Part shown: positions 1 through 8,901 of the stretch, piece by piece
How the letters are laid out: every line of letters starts with the position of its first letter
Position numbering within the stretch: position 1 is the first letter of the stretch
Assembly (NCBI RefSeq): GCF_004799405.1
Contig: NZ_SSMW01000028.1
Location: 1-47,627 of the forward strand
Direction of reading: 5' to 3'
Source of the DNA: Bradyrhizobium sp.
Lineage (GTDB): Bacteria; Pseudomonadota; Alphaproteobacteria; Rhizobiales; Xanthobacteraceae
Length of the DNA: 47,627 bases
The notes under the pieces: generated by a model
Seen by the model: only the letters and a program-made list of their open reading frames with translations
Told to the model about the DNA's origin: nothing
Database searches by the model: none
Position numbers and translations under genes: made by a program

Positions 1-46
1 GTGCTCTCCTTCGGTCTCAACGATAAGTGTTTGCGGACCGCCCTTA

Positions 47-60
47 TTGATCTTCATCAA
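47..60. promoter_or_regulatory. FixK/FNR box upstream of the adh operon
   Basis: The sequence TTGATCTTCATCAA is an exact TTGAT-N4-ATCAA palindrome of the FixK/FNR family. It sits 112 bp before the alcohol dehydrogenase start. A class II site centred near -41.5 would place transcription initiation near position 95, which fits this spacing. That the site activates the operon under low oxygen is inference. Confidence 0.8.
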
Positions 61-171
61 GACGATTCCCGGATAATCTGGCCCTGATGCCCCCGATCGA
101 GGTCAATGGTTCGCCAGCTTGGCGCCGTAGGCGTTACCGCGTTCACGACGGGGTTCATTCCGGAGAAGCAA

Positions 172-1155
172 ATGCGTGCGATGGTGCTTTCGGCCCCGGG
201 CGTGCCTCTCCAAATGCAGGAACGCGCGGACCCTATCCCCGGCGAGGGGCAAATTCGCGTCAAGGTGAGCGCGTGCGGGGTCTGCCGCACCGACCTTCAT
301 GTCGTCGATGCCGAGCTTCCCGGCATCAAATATCCGATCGTCCCAGGCCATGAAATCGTCGGCCGCGTCGACCTCGTCGGCGGTAACGTCGACACGCACC
401 GGATCGGCGATCGGGTCGGAATCCCCTGGCTCGGATACACCTGCGGTGTCTGCCGGTTCTGCAAGGAGGGTATGGAAAATCTCTGCGATCGTCCGCTGTT
501 CACCGGATACACCCGCGACGGTGGCTTCGCTACGCACACCATCGCCGACGCGCGCTATGCCTTCCCGCTCGGCGAAGCCGGCGACGATGTTTCGATCGCG
601 CCGCTGCTCTGCGCCGGCCTGATCGGGTGGCGATCACTGGTGATGGCGGGCAATGCCAAACGGCTCGGCATCTATGGCTTCGGCGCGGCAGGACACATCG
701 TCGCCCAGATCGCGCGCTGGCAGGGTCGCTCGGTCTACGCCTTCACGCGAGCCGGCGACACCGCGGCGCAGGACTTCGCCCGGCGGTTGGGCGCGGCATG
801 GGCGGGAGCCTCAGGCGAAGTGCCCGACCCGCCGCTCGATGCCGCCATCATCTACGCTCCCGCAGGAGAACTGGTGCCAGCGGCGCTGCGCGCGGTGCGC
901 AAGGGCGGCAGGGTGGTCTGCGCAGGGATCCACATGAGCGACATCCCGAGCTTTCCTTACGACATTCTTTGGGAAGAGCGACAACTGGTGTCGGTCGCAA
1001 ATCTCACGCGTCAGGATGGGCTGGATTTCCTCAAAATTGCACCGCAGGCCGGAATCCGGACCCAGACGACGGCATTCCCGCTTGTCGAGGCGAACGAGGT
1101 GCTGCAAAAGCTGTGGACGGGACAAATCCTGGGTGCCGCGGTTCTCCAACCTTAG
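172..1155 (+). CDS. Zinc-dependent alcohol dehydrogenase (MDR superfamily)
   Basis: This 327-residue protein is a medium-chain zinc alcohol dehydrogenase that should interconvert alcohols and aldehydes with NAD(H) in the cytosol. The N-terminal half carries the catalytic-zinc signature (ACGVCRTD, then PGHEIVGRV) and the four-cysteine structural zinc loop (CGVCRFCKEGMENLC). A Rossmann segment with GFGAAGH follows. I chose ATG 172 because GGAGAAG lies just upstream; the frame stays open to 106 but the extra residues look unlike the family. It is the first gene of an operon with the kinase and CHAD genes and has a FixK box 112 bp upstream. A fermentative role in re-oxidising NADH under hypoxia is inferred; the substrate is unknown. 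Confidence 0.9.
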   Translation: MRAMVLSAPGVPLQMQERADPIPGEGQIRVKVSACGVCRTDLHVVDAELPGIKYPIVPGHEIVGRVDLVGGNVDTHRIGDRVGIPWLGYTCGVCRFCKEGMENLCDRPLFTGYTRDGGFATHTIADARYAFPLGEAGDDVSIAPLLCAGLIGWRSLVMAGNAKRLGIYGFGAAGHIVAQIARWQGRSVYAFTRAGDTAAQDFARRLGAAWAGASGEVPDPPLDAAIIYAPAGELVPAALRAVRKGGRVVCAGIHMSDIPSFPYDILWEERQLVSVANLTRQDGLDFLKIAPQAGIRTQTTAFPLVEANEVLQKLWTGQILGAAVLQP

Positions 1156-1164
1156 GTCCACAGC

Positions 1165-2715
1165 ATGACAGCCTCGACGTCAGCCGATGCCGCCGCGCAG
1201 GACCGGGTGTTCGCATTCCTGACGGACCCGGCGACACATCCCGGCGTGCAGCGGATCGATACGCACGCAGCAGCGGTTTTCCTCGAAGGGACCCGCGCCC
1301 TGAAGATCAAGCGCGCCATCCGATTCCCATACCTCGACTACTCGACTCTGGCGAAACGCAAGGCGGCCTGCGATGAAGAGCTGAGGGTAAATCGTCCGTT
1401 CGCGCCACAAATCTATCATCGGGTTGTTGCGATCACCCAAAATCCCGACGGATCCCTGAGCATCGGCGGAAGCGGAACGCCGGTCGAATTCGCGGTTGAA
1501 ATGACCCGCTTCGACGAGCGTCAGACCATCGATCGTCTGGCGGAAGCCGGCGAGCCGGATCGCGAGCTCGTCGACGCCATTGCCGACGCGATCGCGGCCT
1601 CCCATGCCGTCGCGCAACCGGCGCCGGCTGAACGCTGGATCGAATCTATCTCGGCGTTCATCGATGACAATACCGCGGCATTGCGAACCGCAGCCTGCTT
1701 TCCCGCCAGCGATGTAGACGACCTCGACGGCGCGTCCCGGTCGGCGTTGTGCCGGATCCGAAAGTTGCTGGAGCAGCGCGGCAGGCAGGGATATGTGCGG
1801 CGTTGTCATGGCGACCTGCATCTGGCGAACATCGCGCTGATCGATCGCAGGCCGGTGCTGTTCGACGCGATCGAGTTCGACGCCAGCATCGCCTCGGTCG
1901 ACGTGTTCTACGACCTTGCCTTTCCGATCATGGATTTTCTTCGGTACGGCCGCGGCGCTGCCGCCAACGCGCTGCTCAACCGTTATCTGGTATCGACCGC
2001 GAGCGAAACCCTCGATGCGCTTTCGGCACTTCCGCTGTTCATGTCGCTGCGATCGGCGATCCGCGCCAAGGTGCTGCTCGCGCGCATGGGCGTGAATTCC
2101 CGCGACAAGGCCGGCGTGTTGCGATCCGCATCGGCCTATTTCGAACTCGCGCGCGAAGCGATCCACCCGCCGGCGCCGACCCTGGTCGCAATCGGCGGTT
2201 TGTCCGGGACCGGAAAGTCGATGCTGGCACGCGCGCTCGCACCATCCGTCCTGCCGCAGCCGGGCGCCGTGGTGCTGCGCAGCGATGTGTTGCGCAAGCA
2301 GCTTTTCAAGATCAACGAAACCGATCGGTTGCCTGAGCGCGCTTACCGGCCGGAGATTACGGCGCAGATTTACCAAATCATGGTGCAGCGTGCTCGCCGG
2401 GCGCTTTCACAGGGCCATTCCGTCGTGGTGGACGCGGTATTCGCCGAACAGGCCGATCGAAACGCGATTTCCCAGACCGCGCGTCAGCTCAAGGTCCGGT
2501 TTAACGGCTTCTTTCTCCGGGCCGACCTTGCGACCAGACAGAGCCGGGTGGTTCGCCGGAAGCGCGATGCGTCGGACGCTACGCCCGAGATCGCCGGGCT
2601 ACAGGAACAATATGATATTGGCGCGGTCGACTGGGACATCATTGATGCCTCCGGAACGCCCGAGCAGACCCTGGAGCGGTGCCAAGCCCGCATCACGCAT
2701 CGTGAGGCGGCCTAG
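1165..2715 (+). CDS. APH-like domain fused to P-loop kinase (Rv2004c-type)
   Basis: This 516-residue two-domain protein joins an aminoglycoside-phosphotransferase-like fold to a P-loop kinase. The N-terminal part (about 30-330) contains the catalytic-loop motif CHGDLHLANI and the metal-binding FDAIEFD. The C-terminal part (about 345-515) starts with the Walker A motif GGLSGTGKS and resembles AAA_33 zeta-toxin/gluconate-kinase-type domains. The substrate is not known. The same architecture occurs in the Mycobacterium tuberculosis dormancy gene Rv2004c, which fits the hypoxia setting. It begins 9 bp after the dehydrogenase and ends 3 bp before the CHAD gene, so all three are probably co-transcribed. 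It is not an antibiotic resistance gene on this evidence. Confidence 0.85.
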   Translation: MTASTSADAAAQDRVFAFLTDPATHPGVQRIDTHAAAVFLEGTRALKIKRAIRFPYLDYSTLAKRKAACDEELRVNRPFAPQIYHRVVAITQNPDGSLSIGGSGTPVEFAVEMTRFDERQTIDRLAEAGEPDRELVDAIADAIAASHAVAQPAPAERWIESISAFIDDNTAALRTAACFPASDVDDLDGASRSALCRIRKLLEQRGRQGYVRRCHGDLHLANIALIDRRPVLFDAIEFDASIASVDVFYDLAFPIMDFLRYGRGAAANALLNRYLVSTASETLDALSALPLFMSLRSAIRAKVLLARMGVNSRDKAGVLRSASAYFELAREAIHPPAPTLVAIGGLSGTGKSMLARALAPSVLPQPGAVVLRSDVLRKQLFKINETDRLPERAYRPEITAQIYQIMVQRARRALSQGHSVVVDAVFAEQADRNAISQTARQLKVRFNGFFLRADLATRQSRVVRRKRDASDATPEIAGLQEQYDIGAVDWDIIDASGTPEQTLERCQARITHREAA

Positions 2716-2718
2716 GAC

Positions 2719-3645
2719 ATGTCGCCATTGCCTAAATCAGGAGGTAAAGGCGCGTCGCGCATCGCGCGGATGCCGCGGCCGTACCCGCTGTCGAGTCCGG
2801 CGATGGCGTGCGACACGGCCTTTCGCGTGGTGGCGCGTCGCTGTCTTCTGGATTTGACGGCAAATCATGCCGCGACATGCAGAGGCGATCCCGAGGCGCT
2901 GCATCAAATGCGCGTTGCGCTCGCTCGCTTGCGAACCGCCATCTCGTTTTTCTCGCCGATGGTTTCCGATCCTCAACGAATGCGAATAAGACGCGAACTG
3001 AAGTGGCTGCACACCCATCTCGGCACCGTGCGAGACCTCGATGTCGCGATCGAGCGGATCGAGACTACCGGCAAAGTGCGACCGCAAGACTGTCGATCCT
3101 GGAAGGCAAAGCGGGCGGAGCGCCATCGGCGTCTGGCCCACGCGATTCGGTCGCCGAGATATCGGCATCTGATCAAAGATGCGTCAGACTGGGTGGAGAG
3201 CGGACCATGGGCCATCAAGAAGGGAACGCGATCCGTTGCGAGACGCGCTTTCCCGATCGCGGCATACAGCGCCGACAAATTGATGCGATGGCAGGAAAAA
3301 CTTGTGAAGAAGAGCCGAAAACTGCGGGACTTGGGCGTGAAGAAGCGACATCGGCTGCGCCTGCTCAACAAGAAATGCCACTATTCGACCGAGTTTTTCG
3401 CAGACCTGTTCGGAAATGAAGGGCTGTTGCGGCAGCGGGCTGCGCTCAAGTATTTGCGTCGGGCGCAAAAGGCGCTCGGAGAGTTGAACGATGTTGCAAA
3501 AGGCCAGTCTCTCGCCGCCGCGCTGGAACGGGACGGCATTCGCGTATCGTTGCAATTTCCCGGCCGAAAGCGTCAAGAGCGATTGATACACCGCGCCGCC
3601 GCGGCCTACCGGAAACTAGCTGCCCTGAAACCGCTTCGGGTTTAG
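2719..3645 (+). CDS. CHAD domain protein
   Basis: This 308-residue, strongly basic, helical protein matches the CHAD family. Visible signatures are the conserved histidine helix (EALHQMRVALARLRTA), the segment GTVRDLDVAIERI and the second-half repeat LGELNDVAKGQ. CHAD domains bind polyphosphate and can localise to polyphosphate granules. No CYTH/triphosphatase domain is fused here, so the protein is probably a binding or granule protein rather than an enzyme. It is the last gene of the rightward operon and converges with phaC 13 bp away. The pairing of polyphosphate and polyhydroxybutyrate genes suggests a storage role, which is inference. The first 25 residues may not be translated, because the ATG at 2719 has only a weak ribosome site. 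Confidence 0.85.
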   Translation: MSPLPKSGGKGASRIARMPRPYPLSSPAMACDTAFRVVARRCLLDLTANHAATCRGDPEALHQMRVALARLRTAISFFSPMVSDPQRMRIRRELKWLHTHLGTVRDLDVAIERIETTGKVRPQDCRSWKAKRAERHRRLAHAIRSPRYRHLIKDASDWVESGPWAIKKGTRSVARRAFPIAAYSADKLMRWQEKLVKKSRKLRDLGVKKRHRLRLLNKKCHYSTEFFADLFGNEGLLRQRAALKYLRRAQKALGELNDVAKGQSLAAALERDGIRVSLQFPGRKRQERLIHRAAAAYRKLAALKPLRV

Positions 3646-3658
3646 CGAGCGACGCTGG

Positions 3659-5569
3659 TCAAATGCGGACATAGTCGCCCGGTGCATCTGGCAAAATCTG
3701 AGCTTCTCCGCGCTCGATGCCCATCCGGGGCGGTTCGCGGAACTCGCCGGATTGCGCCGTGAGCCACCTGGCCCATTCCAGCCACCACGACCCTTCAACC
3801 TTTGGGGCCACCTTCAGCCATTCGTCCGGCCCGATATAGGCGGCGTCCGCCGCTTTCGTCCTGACCTGATAGAAATGTCCGGGTTCATCCGGCGGCGCCA
3901 CGATGCCCGCATTGTGACCGCCGCTGGTCAAGAGGTACGTAACATCGGCTTCCACCTGATAATTTATCTTGTAGGTGGATTTCCAGGGCGCCACGTGATC
4001 GCGAATCGTTCCAACCACGAACATCGGCACGTGAATATCTGACAGAGCCACCGGCCTTCCTTCGACCAGATAGCGGCCTTCGGCCAGATCGTTGTCAAGG
4101 AACAGCTTGCGCAGATATTCCGAATGCATCTGGTATGGCAGGCGGGTGGCGTCGGCGTTCCAGGCCATCAGATCGCTGGGTGGCGCTCGCTCTCCCATCA
4201 GGTAGTCGCGGGTAAGTTTCGACCAGATCAGATCATTCGAGCGCAGCAACTGGAACGCGCCCGCCATCTGCGCGGTGTCGAGAACGCCGCGTTCCCACAT
4301 CATGTCTTCCAGAAAAGCGACCTGGCTTTCGTTGATGAACAGGGTCAGCTCGCCTGCCTCGGTAAAATCCGTTTGCGCCGCAAGCAAGGTAACCGACCTC
4401 AACCTGTCATCTCCGTTTCGTGCCATGGTTGCGGCAGCAATCGACAGCAATGTCCCGCCCAGGCAATAGCCCAACGCATGAATCTGAACGTCCGGCACGA
4501 TATCGCCGATGGTCTCGACTGCGGCTTTCACGCCAAGCTTGCGATAATCATCGAAGGCGATATTGCGATCCGCAGCCCCCGGATTACGCCATGAAATCAT
4601 GAAGACGGTAAAGCCTTGCCCGGTCAGGAACTTGACCAGCGAGTTTTGCGGCGACAGGTCGAGGATATAGTATTTCATGATCCAAGCCGGAACGATCAGG
4701 ATCGGCTCCGGATGCACCTTGCCGGTGGTTGGGTAATACTGGATCAGCTCGATCAGGTCGTTTCGGAATACCACCTTGCCGCGAGACACCGCCACGGTTT
4801 TGCCAACGACAAAATCCTTGTCCGAGGCCGGCTTGCCGGCGGACTGCAATTGCATCCAGTCACTGAGCCAGTTCTGCCAGCCGGACACGAAATTCTCGCC
4901 CCGGCTTCGGAAGGTCTTGTCCAGCACTTCCGGATTGGTAGCGGCGAAATTGGATGGCGCCAGCATATCGAGCACCTGCCGCACCGAGAACTCGACGATC
5001 GCCTCGTTCCGCGGTGTCACGCCGCGCACGCCGGTGGTCGCCTCGTGCCACCATTGCTCTCTCAGCAGAAAAGCCTGCGCGAGCAAATTGAACGGCGGGC
5101 GCTCCCAGTCCGGCCCGGCAAAGCGCCGATCCTGAGGCTTTGGCTTGATCAGGGACCAAGGGCTGTATTGGGGTGAAAAACAGCGAAGCGCAGCGTCGAG
5201 GAACTGTCTCGCGCCGCGCATGGCGTCCTGCAATAACTCCATTCGCCGCTGCGGCGCCGCCATCAAATGGGAGACCCAATCCATATAGGCCAGCGACAAC
5301 GCGACCGGCGATACTCCCCCGGTCAGCCGTGCCAGCATGGCGTGCAAGGCGCGATCGGCTTGATACGGCTCCGGTTGCTGGTCTCGGGGAGTTGCAGTCT
5401 CCTGCGGGTTGGCCGGCTGGCCCGGCAGCGAGCCATGTGCTTTGCCATTGCCCGGGGCATGGGCGCGACAACGCAATCTTGCCTCGTCGGCCCCTGGCAT
5501 GGTCGATATTGGCTGCACCGAATTCATCTCTTTCAAAACCTCGCCCCGATTGCCGGACTTCAAATTCAC
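3659..5569 (-). CDS. phaC: Class I poly(3-hydroxyalkanoate) synthase
   Basis: This is PHA synthase, which polymerises 3-hydroxyacyl-CoA into polyester on the granule surface. The 636-residue length is near that of class I enzymes. The lipase-like box reads GYCLGG with the nucleophilic cysteine at about residue 369. The catalytic aspartate lies in GTIRDHVAPW and the histidine in SGGHNAG. The N-terminal PhaC domain includes the family segment TNPEVLDKTFRSRGENFVSGWQNWLSD. The start is uncertain: GTG at 5569 has a weak AGG site, and ATG at 5527 is in frame but has poor spacing. The extra N-terminus is hydrophilic and low in complexity. It follows the phasin gene by 17 bp and is probably co-transcribed from the FixK-box region near 6050. 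Confidence 0.93.
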   Translation of the reverse strand: MNLKSGNRGEVLKEMNSVQPISTMPGADEARLRCRAHAPGNGKAHGSLPGQPANPQETATPRDQQPEPYQADRALHAMLARLTGGVSPVALSLAYMDWVSHLMAAPQRRMELLQDAMRGARQFLDAALRCFSPQYSPWSLIKPKPQDRRFAGPDWERPPFNLLAQAFLLREQWWHEATTGVRGVTPRNEAIVEFSVRQVLDMLAPSNFAATNPEVLDKTFRSRGENFVSGWQNWLSDWMQLQSAGKPASDKDFVVGKTVAVSRGKVVFRNDLIELIQYYPTTGKVHPEPILIVPAWIMKYYILDLSPQNSLVKFLTGQGFTVFMISWRNPGAADRNIAFDDYRKLGVKAAVETIGDIVPDVQIHALGYCLGGTLLSIAAATMARNGDDRLRSVTLLAAQTDFTEAGELTLFINESQVAFLEDMMWERGVLDTAQMAGAFQLLRSNDLIWSKLTRDYLMGERAPPSDLMAWNADATRLPYQMHSEYLRKLFLDNDLAEGRYLVEGRPVALSDIHVPMFVVGTIRDHVAPWKSTYKINYQVEADVTYLLTSGGHNAGIVAPPDEPGHFYQVRTKAADAAYIGPDEWLKVAPKVEGSWWLEWARWLTAQSGEFREPPRMGIERGEAQILPDAPGDYVRI

Positions 5570-5586
5570 ACCAGCCTGGACGCTAA

Positions 5587-5955
5587 TCAGGCCGGTGGCT
5601 GGCGGTTGAACAGATTGGCTGCGGTCTCGATCATCCGCTGGCCATGTTTGAAGATGCGTTCACTGTCACGGCGAACAAAGTCGATCTGGTGTTGACCGCA
5701 TTCCTTGCACATCGTGTTCAGGTTCTTGACCGAATGCGCTTCGGCCATTTTCGAGTAAAATTCACTGAACAAGTGCGTTTCGACTCGCGCCCGGTCGAGA
5801 ATCTCGTTGCCGACGAAGATCAGCTCTTCAAGCATCGTTTTCTGCACGCCGAACATGAAATCCAGGACGTTCTTGTTTGTCTTGTTCACTCGCTCCACCG
5901 TTTTCGCGATCGAATCTTCGATAATCGCAGCGCCAGGTTCATAAAATTCCAGCAT
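5587..5955 (-). CDS. Phasin family protein
   Basis: This 122-residue, almost entirely alpha-helical protein fits the phasin family, amphipathic proteins that coat PHA granules and control their size. Its first half is a long amphipathic helix region (KTVERVNKTNKNVLDFMFGVQ), and the composition and length match small rhizobial phasins. It ends 17 bp before phaC on the same strand, the usual pairing. A FixK box lies 87 bp upstream of the start (6042-6055), so granule formation may be oxygen-regulated. Family assignment is from composition, helix pattern and context. Confidence 0.8.
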   Translation of the reverse strand: MLEFYEPGAAIIEDSIAKTVERVNKTNKNVLDFMFGVQKTMLEELIFVGNEILDRARVETHLFSEFYSKMAEAHSVKNLNTMCKECGQHQIDFVRRDSERIFKHGQRMIETAANLFNRQPPA

Positions 5956-6041
5956 GATGATGATCTCCGTTTTCCGCTTTTCTCTCCGTTTTCCGTTTTC
6001 GCGTCTCTGGAAAATGATACGACTTCAATCGGTAATCCCAA

Positions 6042-6055
6042 TTGAGTTGGATCAA
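6042..6055. promoter_or_regulatory. FixK box, phasin-phaC side
   Basis: TTGAGTTGGATCAA matches TTGA-N6-TCAA exactly. It lies in the divergent promoter region, 87 bp before the phasin start and 104 bp before the CBS-BON start. With the second box at 6078-6091 there is one site per divergent transcript. Confidence 0.75.
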
Positions 6056-6077
6056 GCCGGCGAATTCTCCTCACCCC

Positions 6078-6091
6078 TTGATCTTCCTCAA
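6078..6091. promoter_or_regulatory. FixK box, CBS-BON side
   Basis: TTGATCTTCCTCAA matches TTGA-N6-TCAA exactly. It lies 68 bp upstream of the CBS-BON gene at 6159, close to the 60-67 bp spacing seen at the other two CBS-BON paralogues. Its centre is 36 bp from that of the neighbouring box. Confidence 0.75.
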
Positions 6092-6158
6092 ATCGCGGGC
6101 CCGCCGCCTGGAATAACCTGCAAAATGACAAGTTAATCCTGAACCAGCGGAGCCACCC

Positions 6159-6887
6159 ATGCGCGCCCATCAGATTATGACCCGACCGGTCATCACCGTC
6201 ACGCCCGAGACGACGATCGTCGAAGCCGCCAACACCATGCTGCGCCGGCACATCAGCGGGCTTCCCGTGGTTGACGCGGGCGGCAAGCTCGTCGGCATCA
6301 TCTCGGAGGGTGACTTCATTCGCCGCAGCGAAATCGGCACCCAGCGCAAACGCGGCCGGTTTCTGAAATTCATTCTTGGCTCGGGAAAGGAGGCAACCGA
6401 TTTCGTGCACGAGCATGGCGGCAAGGTGGGTGAGATCATGACGCCGGAACCGCTCACCATCGACGAAGGCACCGATCTCGAGAAGATCGTGGAACTGATG
6501 GAAAAGCACCATGTCAAGCGGCTGCCGGTAACGCGAGCCGACAAGCTCGTCGGCATCGTGACGCGTTCCAATCTGCTGCAGGCGGTCGCCAGCCTGGCGC
6601 GCCAGATTCCCGATCCGACGGCTGACGATGACCATATCCGCAATCGGATCATCAATGACCTGGAGAAGAAAGACTGGTGTCCGTTCGGCCTCGGCGTCAC
6701 GGTGCGCGACGGCATCGTCCACATCTCCGGTGTCATCACCGAGGAGCGTTCGCGGGAAGCCACGATCGTCGCCGCGGAGAATATCGCCGGCGTGAAGAAG
6801 GTTCACGACCATCTGTGTTGGGTCGATACGATGTCCGGGATGTACCTGAACTCTCCGGAGGACGAAGGCTACGCCAAGGCAAGCTGA
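6159..6887 (+). CDS. CBS-BON domain protein, copy 1
   Basis: This 242-residue protein has two CBS motifs (about 1-60 and 92-150) and a C-terminal BON domain (about 160-225). It begins MRAHQIMTRPV, and each CBS repeat has the typical GLPVVD...GKLVGIISEGDFIRR pattern. Paired CBS domains usually sense adenine nucleotides, while BON domains often bind membranes or other proteins; the ligand here is unknown. Near-identical layouts occur at 20207 and 26408, so this is a three-member family in one window. All three have a FixK box 60-68 bp upstream. CBS proteins also feature in the mycobacterial DosR regulon (Hrp1), which supports a hypoxia role by analogy only. Confidence 0.9.
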   Translation: MRAHQIMTRPVITVTPETTIVEAANTMLRRHISGLPVVDAGGKLVGIISEGDFIRRSEIGTQRKRGRFLKFILGSGKEATDFVHEHGGKVGEIMTPEPLTIDEGTDLEKIVELMEKHHVKRLPVTRADKLVGIVTRSNLLQAVASLARQIPDPTADDDHIRNRIINDLEKKDWCPFGLGVTVRDGIVHISGVITEERSREATIVAAENIAGVKKVHDHLCWVDTMSGMYLNSPEDEGYAKAS

Positions 6888-7165
6888 GATGGCCGATACC
6901 GGGTCCGCGGCGATGTTCCATCGATTTTACGTGGGCATGACGGCTGTTCCAAAGGCAGTCGCCGCACTCCGCAAGTGCTCACCAATGCTGGTTCGGATCT
7001 CTTTTCTGATGCGACACGTCTGTCGTCGTGTTGGGAAGGGCTGGAAGTTACTGACCAGCGGGATAGATCTGCGGCATTTCCCGCCGTCATGCTGTGGATA
7101 GACATAGCGCGACATTTTGCCAATTTTCCCGCGGGTTTGGCGTCACTCGCGGACATCCGTGAAAT

Positions 7166-7594
7166 TTACGTGCCGCCACAACAGCGCTGCAATGCGCGCA
7201 TCACGTCTTCGCGAGATATCATGCCGACCAACCGCTGGTCGCCTGCGATCACAGGCATGCTCCTGATGCGGTGATCGACCATGAGCTGAAGCACCCGCGT
7301 CAGTTTGGTGTCCCTGCGGACATAGATGAAGTCGGGTGTCATGATATTCGCGACGGTCTGCTTCATCAGGTTGTCATAACGCGGAACCATGGTAGCCGTC
7401 GAAAACACGAAACAGGCGAGAAAGTCGAACTTCGAAACCAGCCCAACGACTTGCGAGCTTTCTTCGACCGGATAAGCGTTGAAATCGTCCTTTTCGAATA
7501 AACCTTCGAGCTCTCGCAACGTGACATCGCGCGAAACCACCTTAACATCGGGTGTCATATGGTCGGCGACTGTCTGTTCGAGGAACGTCTGCAA
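7166..7594 (-). CDS. CBS-pair protein
   Basis: This 142-residue protein consists of two CBS motifs and nothing else. The first begins QTVADHMTPDVKVVS and the second QTVANIMTPDFIYVR, both followed by VVGLVS or LVGMIS strands. Such stand-alone Bateman modules usually bind AMP, ATP or related nucleotides. The start is most likely TTG 7594: AAGGA lies 8 bp upstream and an in-frame stop precludes an earlier one. The first ATG (7558) would cut into the domain. It lies downstream of the Usp gene on the same strand but has its own FixK box at 7654-7667. Confidence 0.85.
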   Translation of the reverse strand: MQTFLEQTVADHMTPDVKVVSRDVTLRELEGLFEKDDFNAYPVEESSQVVGLVSKFDFLACFVFSTATMVPRYDNLMKQTVANIMTPDFIYVRRDTKLTRVLQLMVDHRIRSMPVIAGDQRLVGMISREDVMRALQRCCGGT

Positions 7595-7653
7595 AGGCCT
7601 GGTCCTTCATTCGGGCGCAAACAACATTTAACCATGCTCCGCGCACGCGATAA

Positions 7654-7667
7654 TTGATTGAGGTCAA
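7654..7667. promoter_or_regulatory. FixK box upstream of CBS-pair gene
   Basis: TTGATTGAGGTCAA matches TTGA-N6-TCAA exactly. It lies 59 bp upstream of the TTG start of the CBS-pair gene and 41 bp after the end of the Usp gene, so it probably serves the CBS gene independently. Confidence 0.75.
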
Positions 7668-7708
7668 TTCGCTTGCGGCCCCGAAAAGGGCGTCGCGGGC
7701 TCGGGGGT

Positions 7709-8539
7709 TCACCGCGACAGCAGCGAACAGCGATCCGACGGATTGAGAAGGCGCCTCGTCACGCCGCCGAAAACCCATTCGCGAAGCCGCGAATGACCAT
7801 AGGCGCCGGCAACAACCACGCCGGCGCCGACCTCCGATGCAATTCGTTCGATTTGCTCGGCGGCGTTACCCTTCTCGGCGGGTACCTGTTCGGAAGCGAC
7901 AACGCCGTGACGCGAAAGCCAGACGGCGACGTCCCTGATTCCCGACAACGCCGCCAGCCTGTTCGGCTCCTGCTCGATGATTTCGAGGACGGCGACATTC
8001 TTGGCCTGCCGAAGGATGGGCATCGCATCGACGATGGCTCGCCGGGCTTCGGGCGTATCTTTCCAGGCAATCAGGACACTTCGCAAATCCAGCCAGTTAC
8101 AGGAATCGGGAACAACGAGCGCGGGCCGGCCCAGTTGCATCACCAGATCATTTGGGTTGGTCTCGGTGAAAGGATCGGCGAGTGCTTCGCCGGCCTCCCC
8201 GCCGACCACCATAATATCGGCGGCGCGCGCATGCTGAATGACAAATCTGGTCGGAAAGTCCTCAGCGGAACGCCATTCCACTGCTGCCGCCCGGTTCTGC
8301 ATCGCGGCGCGAAACTGTGCTTCGACTTCGGCAACACGATTTTTGATCGCTGCCCGGCCCTGGTCAATGATTTGCTGGGCCTGCTCACCCGTCGTAAAAT
8401 AAAGCGGCGGACTGAATTCACCTGCGGCTATTCCGATAGCATGCGCATTGAACCGCTCGACCAATTGCCCAGCTATCTCGAGGCGGGCATCATTCGCCCG
8501 GTCCAGCGCCAGATTGACCATCACCGTCTTATAAGTCAT
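7709..8539 (-). CDS. Universal stress protein, tandem Usp domains
   Basis: This 276-residue protein carries two Usp folds. The first starts MTYKTVMVNLALD and the second about residue 150 (RSVLIAWKDTPEARRA). The C-terminal domain ends with GAYGHSRLREWVFGGVTRRLL, the glycine-rich nucleotide-binding segment of ATP-binding Usps. Tandem-domain Usps in hypoxia regulons are thought to bind ATP and promote persistence, but this protein's partner is unknown. A near-match FixK box lies 61 bp before its start. It is transcribed toward the CBS-pair gene 114 bp away. A second tandem Usp is at 15453. Confidence 0.9.
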   Translation of the reverse strand: MTYKTVMVNLALDRANDARLEIAGQLVERFNAHAIGIAAGEFSPPLYFTTGEQAQQIIDQGRAAIKNRVAEVEAQFRAAMQNRAAAVEWRSAEDFPTRFVIQHARAADIMVVGGEAGEALADPFTETNPNDLVMQLGRPALVVPDSCNWLDLRSVLIAWKDTPEARRAIVDAMPILRQAKNVAVLEIIEQEPNRLAALSGIRDVAVWLSRHGVVASEQVPAEKGNAAEQIERIASEVGAGVVVAGAYGHSRLREWVFGGVTRRLLNPSDRCSLLSR

Positions 8540-8901
8540 TCGTCCCTCCCGACGTGTATCCTGCAGTTTTCCTATTTAGCGCAGCGCTTGATGGAGATGA
8601 TGAGGTAGATCAAGGAATTGACAACCGTCCGCTCGTCCTGGGTCGTTGCCTCATTGCCATTTACCGGCGCAAGTCCGCGGGCTTTATCGCGGCAGGTTGA
8701 GGTGTATCAGAACGCTCAACTTCAAGGTGAAATCAGCATTTAGTCAAAGATCACTCGGCAGTAAGCCGCCGATTTCGACTTGATCCAATACCCCAGACCG
8801 ATGATCGCCAGAGGGGTTGCGGCCGCAAAGTAGTAGCCTCCAATTGAACATCTGGGTATTCTGCCGTCGCCAGAAGGGGATAACTGGCACGAAGGCGGAA
8901 C
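8540..8901. other. Long intergenic region before fixL
   Basis: This 362-bp gap between the divergent Usp and fixL genes contains the imperfect FixK box at 8600-8613 near the Usp side. I find no exact FixK or FixJ site close to fixL. On the minus strand, 8740 to about 8840 reads as a short membrane-like peptide tail (ATPLAIIGLGYWIKSKSAAY) without a clear start, possibly a gene remnant. Nothing else is supportable. Confidence 0.5.
8600..8613. promoter_or_regulatory. FixK-like box upstream of Usp (one mismatch)
   Basis: ATGAGGTAGATCAA (TTGATCTACCTCAT on the coding strand of the Usp gene) differs from TTGA-N6-TCAA at one position. The 60-bp distance to the Usp start equals the spacing at the exact boxes, which supports function. 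Confidence 0.55.

Noticed and set aside
1180..2376. A 398-codon open frame on the minus strand
   Set aside because: It lies antisense to the APH/kinase gene, has arginine-rich shadow composition and no domain pattern; it results from high-GC codon use.
6888..7165. Short open frames in the 278-bp gap between CBS-BON copy 1 and the CBS-pair gene
   Set aside because: None has an RBS with protein-like composition and they overlap each other in several frames.
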